A DNA stretch of 6,809 nucleotides from Parvularcula sp. (lineage in GTDB: Bacteria > Pseudomonadota > Alphaproteobacteria > Caulobacterales > Parvularculaceae). Below, piece after piece: positions 4,174-6,809 of this stretch. The notes under the pieces are model-generated. The model did no database searches and had not been told where the DNA came from. It worked only from the letters and a program-made list of their open reading frames with translations. The stretch's first letter is position 1; the number at the start of each line of letters is the position of its first letter. The stretch is from the NCBI GenBank assembly GCA_003506635.1, contig DNZB01000272.1, forward strand, positions 1 through 6,809. Direction: 5' to 3'. The translations under genes were made by a program, and so were the position numbers.

Positions 4174-6123
4174 TTAGTTCAGGACGTTGACGTTCGGCGT
4201 GAAGTTCAGCTCCACGATCCAGTTGCCGTTCGTGCGGACGTTAAGCGGCCCGCCGGCGACCGACAGGAAGGATTGGCCGCTCGACGCGCCGGCCGCAGTC
4301 GCCTGCAGGCCAAGCAGCGGCGGGCGCGGATCGTCCGCCCGCGGGAAGGCGTTCAGCGCCTCAAGGACGACGAAGACGTCAAGCGTCGGATCGGCCTCCA
4401 GGGCGGCGCGTGCGTTCGCCGACACCGTCGCCGGATTGGACAGGAAGAACGGCGTCGAGTCGCCGTCCTGTCCGACGAAGTTGTTGCGAGAGGCGAGCGT
4501 TGCGCCGAGCGTTGCGGTGCCGTCCGGATTGAGGCGGCCAAGGCGCACGCTCGCCCGCTTCCAGACGCTGACGACCGAGGCGTCGAAAACGCCTGTGCGA
4601 TATGTCGCCGTCGTCATCGTCGCGCCGCTGTTGAGGAGCGCGAGCACATCAGCGCCCGCGAACCGCTCAGCGTAGATGACGTCGTTGACGCCGATCGCCG
4701 CACCGGTGCCGATATTGGTGAGCGCCCCGGCGTTTCTCAGCGTCACGTCGATATTGGTCGCGACGTTGACGTTCGCCTGGTTCTTGGTCTGGGCGTTGAC
4801 CGGCGTGAACTGGCCGGGGTTGGTTTCGATCTCGCTTTCAAGCGCGGGCGACGAGCGGAATTCCTCCGGGTATCCGTGCTGGCCGAGGAAGCCGCCGATC
4901 TGCGCGGTGATCGAGATGTTGCCCGTCGCCGCCGGATCGCCGTCAAGCGCCTGCATCGCGAGCACATAGGTGCCGCGCGGAACCGGCAGGATATATTGAT
5001 CCGAAATCACCGAATTAGTGAGATCTCCGATGAACACGTTAATGCCGTCAGGGCTGAACGCGCGCGCCAGTCCCGAATAGGCGCTGACCACCGTGCGGCC
5101 ATTGGCGCCGGTGCCGGTCGCCGAGATGTTGCCGCCGAGAACGCCGAACCCGTTCTGGGTGTAGGCGCCCTTGATGGTGCGGAAGGCGTTCTGGAACGGA
5201 ATATCCCCGGGCTGGATCGCCGTCGGCCCGCTCCCTTCCGTCTTGCCCTCCGGATAGATGTAGGACGACCATGCGATGTCGTCCTCATGCAGCGTACGTT
5301 GTCCTTCTTCGGAGAAGCGATCGTCGATGTCGATGAACGGGAACATCGTCGCGCCGTTGCCGTCACTGACCGAGATCTGATTGATGAAGCTGTGCGCGAG
5401 GCCGTGGCTGTGGCCGAATTCATGCACCGCAACCGACTGGATGTCGGTCCGGCGCTGCGGTTCGCCGGCGAGCGTCGACGACGGCGTCAGCTCCCAGACG
5501 ATGCCGCTGGTGATGAGCCGGTTGTTGAATTGCACGTCGTTGTCGAGAATCGTGCCGGCGGCGTAGTCGCCGGCCGGAAACTCGATGTCGCCGTCGGCGT
5601 CGAAGTCGTGGCAGGTCGAAACGGAAGTGGCGGCGGTGTCGAACACGTCGCTGTCGCCGTCGCCGTCAATGTCGTCTCCGGCGACAAAGGTCGCATCTGC
5701 TTGCAACGACGTCGAGGGCGAGGATGCGAGGAAGCCCGATCCCGCCGCCGTTTCGAACGTCAGTTCATTGATGAAGTCGAACCGGCGCAATCCGTTGCCG
5801 AGCGCAACCGGGCCCCCGACGACGTTCATTTCGATGTAGGACGTCGGGATTTGATTCCACTGTTCAAAAGAGGTCTGCATTTCGCCGGCCCAGACCGACG
5901 CCGGGATGAGCGATCCGCCGACGCCGTTCGCCGGAATGTCGTCGGCGGTGTAATTGACGCTGGTGCAGCGGTCGTCCCAGAAGATGCCGACGATCTCGAC
6001 GTCTTCAAAGCCGGGGATGAAGTTCGACTCGCCCGTGAATTTGAATGTGTCGAGCCGGCCGCCGGCGGACGCCTGCGTCGCTGCGATCGCGAGCGCGCTG
6101 GCGCAAATCAGAATGCGTTTCAT
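4174..6123 (-). CDS. Secreted matrixin-like zinc metalloprotease
   Basis: This 649-aa protein has a Sec signal peptide (residues 1-20, ending ASA). The zinc site HEFGHSHGLAH (234-244) supplies three His ligands and the catalytic Glu235, and the Met-turn ATMFPF (258-263) follows 16 residues later, the spacing and MxP form of the matrixin branch of metzincins (peptidase M10). FEQWNQIPTSYIEM (86-99) matches the N-terminal strand region of such catalytic domains. Before the zinc site are two DxDxDG loops (151-156, 173-178). The first has Asp162 at loop position 12, so calcium binding is likely. The mature protein has only two Cys (53, 171), possibly disulfide-bonded, and no PRCGxPD cysteine switch. 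Residues about 300-649 are Ala/Thr/Asn/Gly-rich, beta-like and unassigned. ATG 6123 follows GGAG at 6 nt. ATG 6165 would add 14 hydrophilic residues. Substrate unknown. Confidence 0.88.
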   Translation of the reverse strand: MKRILICASALAIAATQASAGGRLDTFKFTGESNFIPGFEDVEIVGIFWDDRCTSVNYTADDIPANGVGGSLIPASVWAGEMQTSFEQWNQIPTSYIEMNVVGGPVALGNGLRRFDFINELTFETAAGSGFLASSPSTSLQADATFVAGDDIDGDGDSDVFDTAATSVSTCHDFDADGDIEFPAGDYAAGTILDNDVQFNNRLITSGIVWELTPSSTLAGEPQRRTDIQSVAVHEFGHSHGLAHSFINQISVSDGNGATMFPFIDIDDRFSEEGQRTLHEDDIAWSSYIYPEGKTEGSGPTAIQPGDIPFQNAFRTIKGAYTQNGFGVLGGNISATGTGANGRTVVSAYSGLARAFSPDGINVFIGDLTNSVISDQYILPVPRGTYVLAMQALDGDPAATGNISITAQIGGFLGQHGYPEEFRSSPALESEIETNPGQFTPVNAQTKNQANVNVATNIDVTLRNAGALTNIGTGAAIGVNDVIYAERFAGADVLALLNSGATMTTATYRTGVFDASVVSVWKRASVRLGRLNPDGTATLGATLASRNNFVGQDGDSTPFFLSNPATVSANARAALEADPTLDVFVVLEALNAFPRADDPRPPLLGLQATAAGASSGQSFLSVAGGPLNVRTNGNWIVELNFTPNVNVLN

Positions 6124-6161
6124 GGATGACTCCGGATTTGACTGGTTATGATTTCGCTGGC

Positions 6162-6707
6162 TCATTCGACCGTCTCGCGATCACGGAGGCGGTCGCTTTC
6201 GGCGCGCTCAGCGCGGACGCGCGCGCTCGCTTCGCCGAGGGTTTCCACGCCCTTGCCGCCCGGCAGGACGACAGAACGGCCCGCCTTTCCTTCAAAAACC
6301 GCAGCCGCGCCCTGGTTGACGCCGACGACAGCGAAGGCGTTCTGCGGGCCCGAGTTAAGGAACAGCATGTGCTCCGACCCGATTGCGAACATCGGCGTGT
6401 CGGCCGTCGATTCCCGAAGCAGGAATTTTCCGGAGCGAAAAATGCCGCCGGGCGTCGCGACCTGGACGACGGAGCCGGAGGAGCCGAGAACCGCGTCACT
6501 CACTCTGAACGTCGTGATCGTGACCAGCCCGTCCGCGGCGGACTCGACAACGCGCGAATCGATCGCTTCGCCGACGACGACAAGCGCCGAATCCGCGACG
6601 AGATCATCAAAGCTCATTTGCAGCATTGTCGTTGCGGAAGCGCCGGTCGCGGCGACGGCGAACATGCCGGCCGCGAGCAGGCTCGCGCGATGCTTTTTCA
6701 GTAGCAT
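6162..6707 (-). CDS. Secreted protein of unknown function, upstream partner of the protease
   Basis: This 181-aa protein has a signal peptide: KKHR near the start, a hydrophobic core, and probable cleavage after ASA at residue 25. The mature part has the pattern FDDLVADSALVVVGEA, then a strand-rich region with TTFRVSDAVLG, TPGG (85-88) and a FAIGSEHMLFL segment (107-117). From memory this resembles an unnamed family of exported proteins with the order 'LxxxADxIVxGxV ... VxxxLKG ... PGG ... FxxGExxLLFL', often seen near secreted metalloproteases; I could not verify this here. The C-terminus (155-181) is highly charged and probably helical. Start choice is clear: AGGAGA (6713-6718) precedes ATG 6707, while the longer frame to 6794 would hide the signal peptide. 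It lies 38 nt upstream of the protease start, so co-transcription is likely. A role as chaperone, inhibitor or substrate is inference. Confidence 0.8.
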   Translation of the reverse strand: MLLKKHRASLLAAGMFAVAATGASATTMLQMSFDDLVADSALVVVGEAIDSRVVESAADGLVTITTFRVSDAVLGSSGSVVQVATPGGIFRSGKFLLRESTADTPMFAIGSEHMLFLNSGPQNAFAVVGVNQGAAAVFEGKAGRSVVLPGGKGVETLGEASARVRAERAESDRLRDRETVE

Positions 6708-6771
6708 GCAAGTCTCCTGGTTACGCTGTGATGAGGGACGGAGCCTCCCCCGGGCCCTCGACGATGGCGCG

Positions 6772-6800
6772 ACGCTATGGGCCCGCAACACCATTGTAAA
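6772..6800 (-). promoter_or_regulatory. Weak promoter candidate for the protease operon
   Basis: On the minus strand TTTACA (6800-6795) is a five-of-six -35 match, with TAGCGT (6777-6772) 17 bp downstream as a poor -10. It lies about 65 bp before the 181-aa gene's ATG, and nothing else in 6708-6809 looks like a gene. The true promoter could lie beyond the window. Confidence 0.25.
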
Positions 6801-6809
6801 GGCGCGCGG

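Noticed and set aside
5965..5980. Cysteine switch (PRCGxPD) around DDRCTSV in the protease
   Set aside because: Only the Cys and the preceding Arg match; the Gly and Pro-Asp are missing and the segment lies in the mature N-terminal region.
3250..6129. 959-codon open frame on the plus strand across three minus-strand genes
   Set aside because: It is in register with the codons of the protease and NTF2-like genes, so its stops would need TTA, CTA or TCA codons there, which are rare in GC-rich genes. The product is Arg-rich and low-complexity, with no domain, while the minus genes have clear motifs and signal peptides.
6045..6704. 219-codon plus-strand ORF opposite the 181-aa secreted protein
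   Set aside because: Codon-aligned antisense shadow; the minus frame has a signal peptide and a good Shine-Dalgarno sequence.
1..6809. tRNA, rRNA, CRISPR, IS element or prophage genes
   Set aside because: No cloverleaf-like sequence, spaced repeats, terminal inverted repeats with a transposase, or integrase motif were seen on either strand.

Overview
The window is about two-thirds G+C (estimated by eye), with strong third-position G/C bias in its clear genes. It most resembles a chromosomal segment of an alphaproteobacterium; the anmK sequence and the Gly-rich 95-aa protein fit that group, but no gene fixes the genus. No rRNA, tRNA, CRISPR array, transposase or integrase was seen.

Layout, left to right. 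The first 600 bases hold the probable end of one reading frame and an unrecognised 166-aa ORF with lower G+C at its start. The ORF runs into anmK (636-1760, +), a peptidoglycan-recycling kinase. A 127-bp gap, filled end to end by a doubtful 43-codon ORF, leads to a 413-aa multi-pass membrane protein of the TM_helix-repeat, small-conductance mechanosensitive-channel-like type (1888-3129, +). From there everything is on the minus strand: a 95-aa Gly-rich protein of unknown role (3133-3420), a secreted NTF2/SnoaL-like protein (3595-4047), a secreted matrixin-like zinc metalloprotease (4174-6123), and a 181-aa secreted protein (6162-6707) that lies directly upstream of the protease and probably forms a two-gene operon with it.

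The minus-strand operon ends in a textbook intrinsic terminator (stem 4113-4136, U-tract 4112-4104), preceded by a second perfect hairpin. A plus-oriented terminator-like hairpin with T6 sits at 3549-3589, well beyond the end of the channel gene, so the channel transcript may run antisense through the 95-aa gene.

Most distinctive is the secreted protease and its small exported partner. The protease has a full HExxHxxGxxH site, a Met-turn, calcium-loop motifs before the zinc site, and about 350 C-terminal residues I cannot assign. The partner carries the sequence pattern of an unnamed family that I recall seeing next to secreted metalloproteases. Their working relationship is inferred, not shown.
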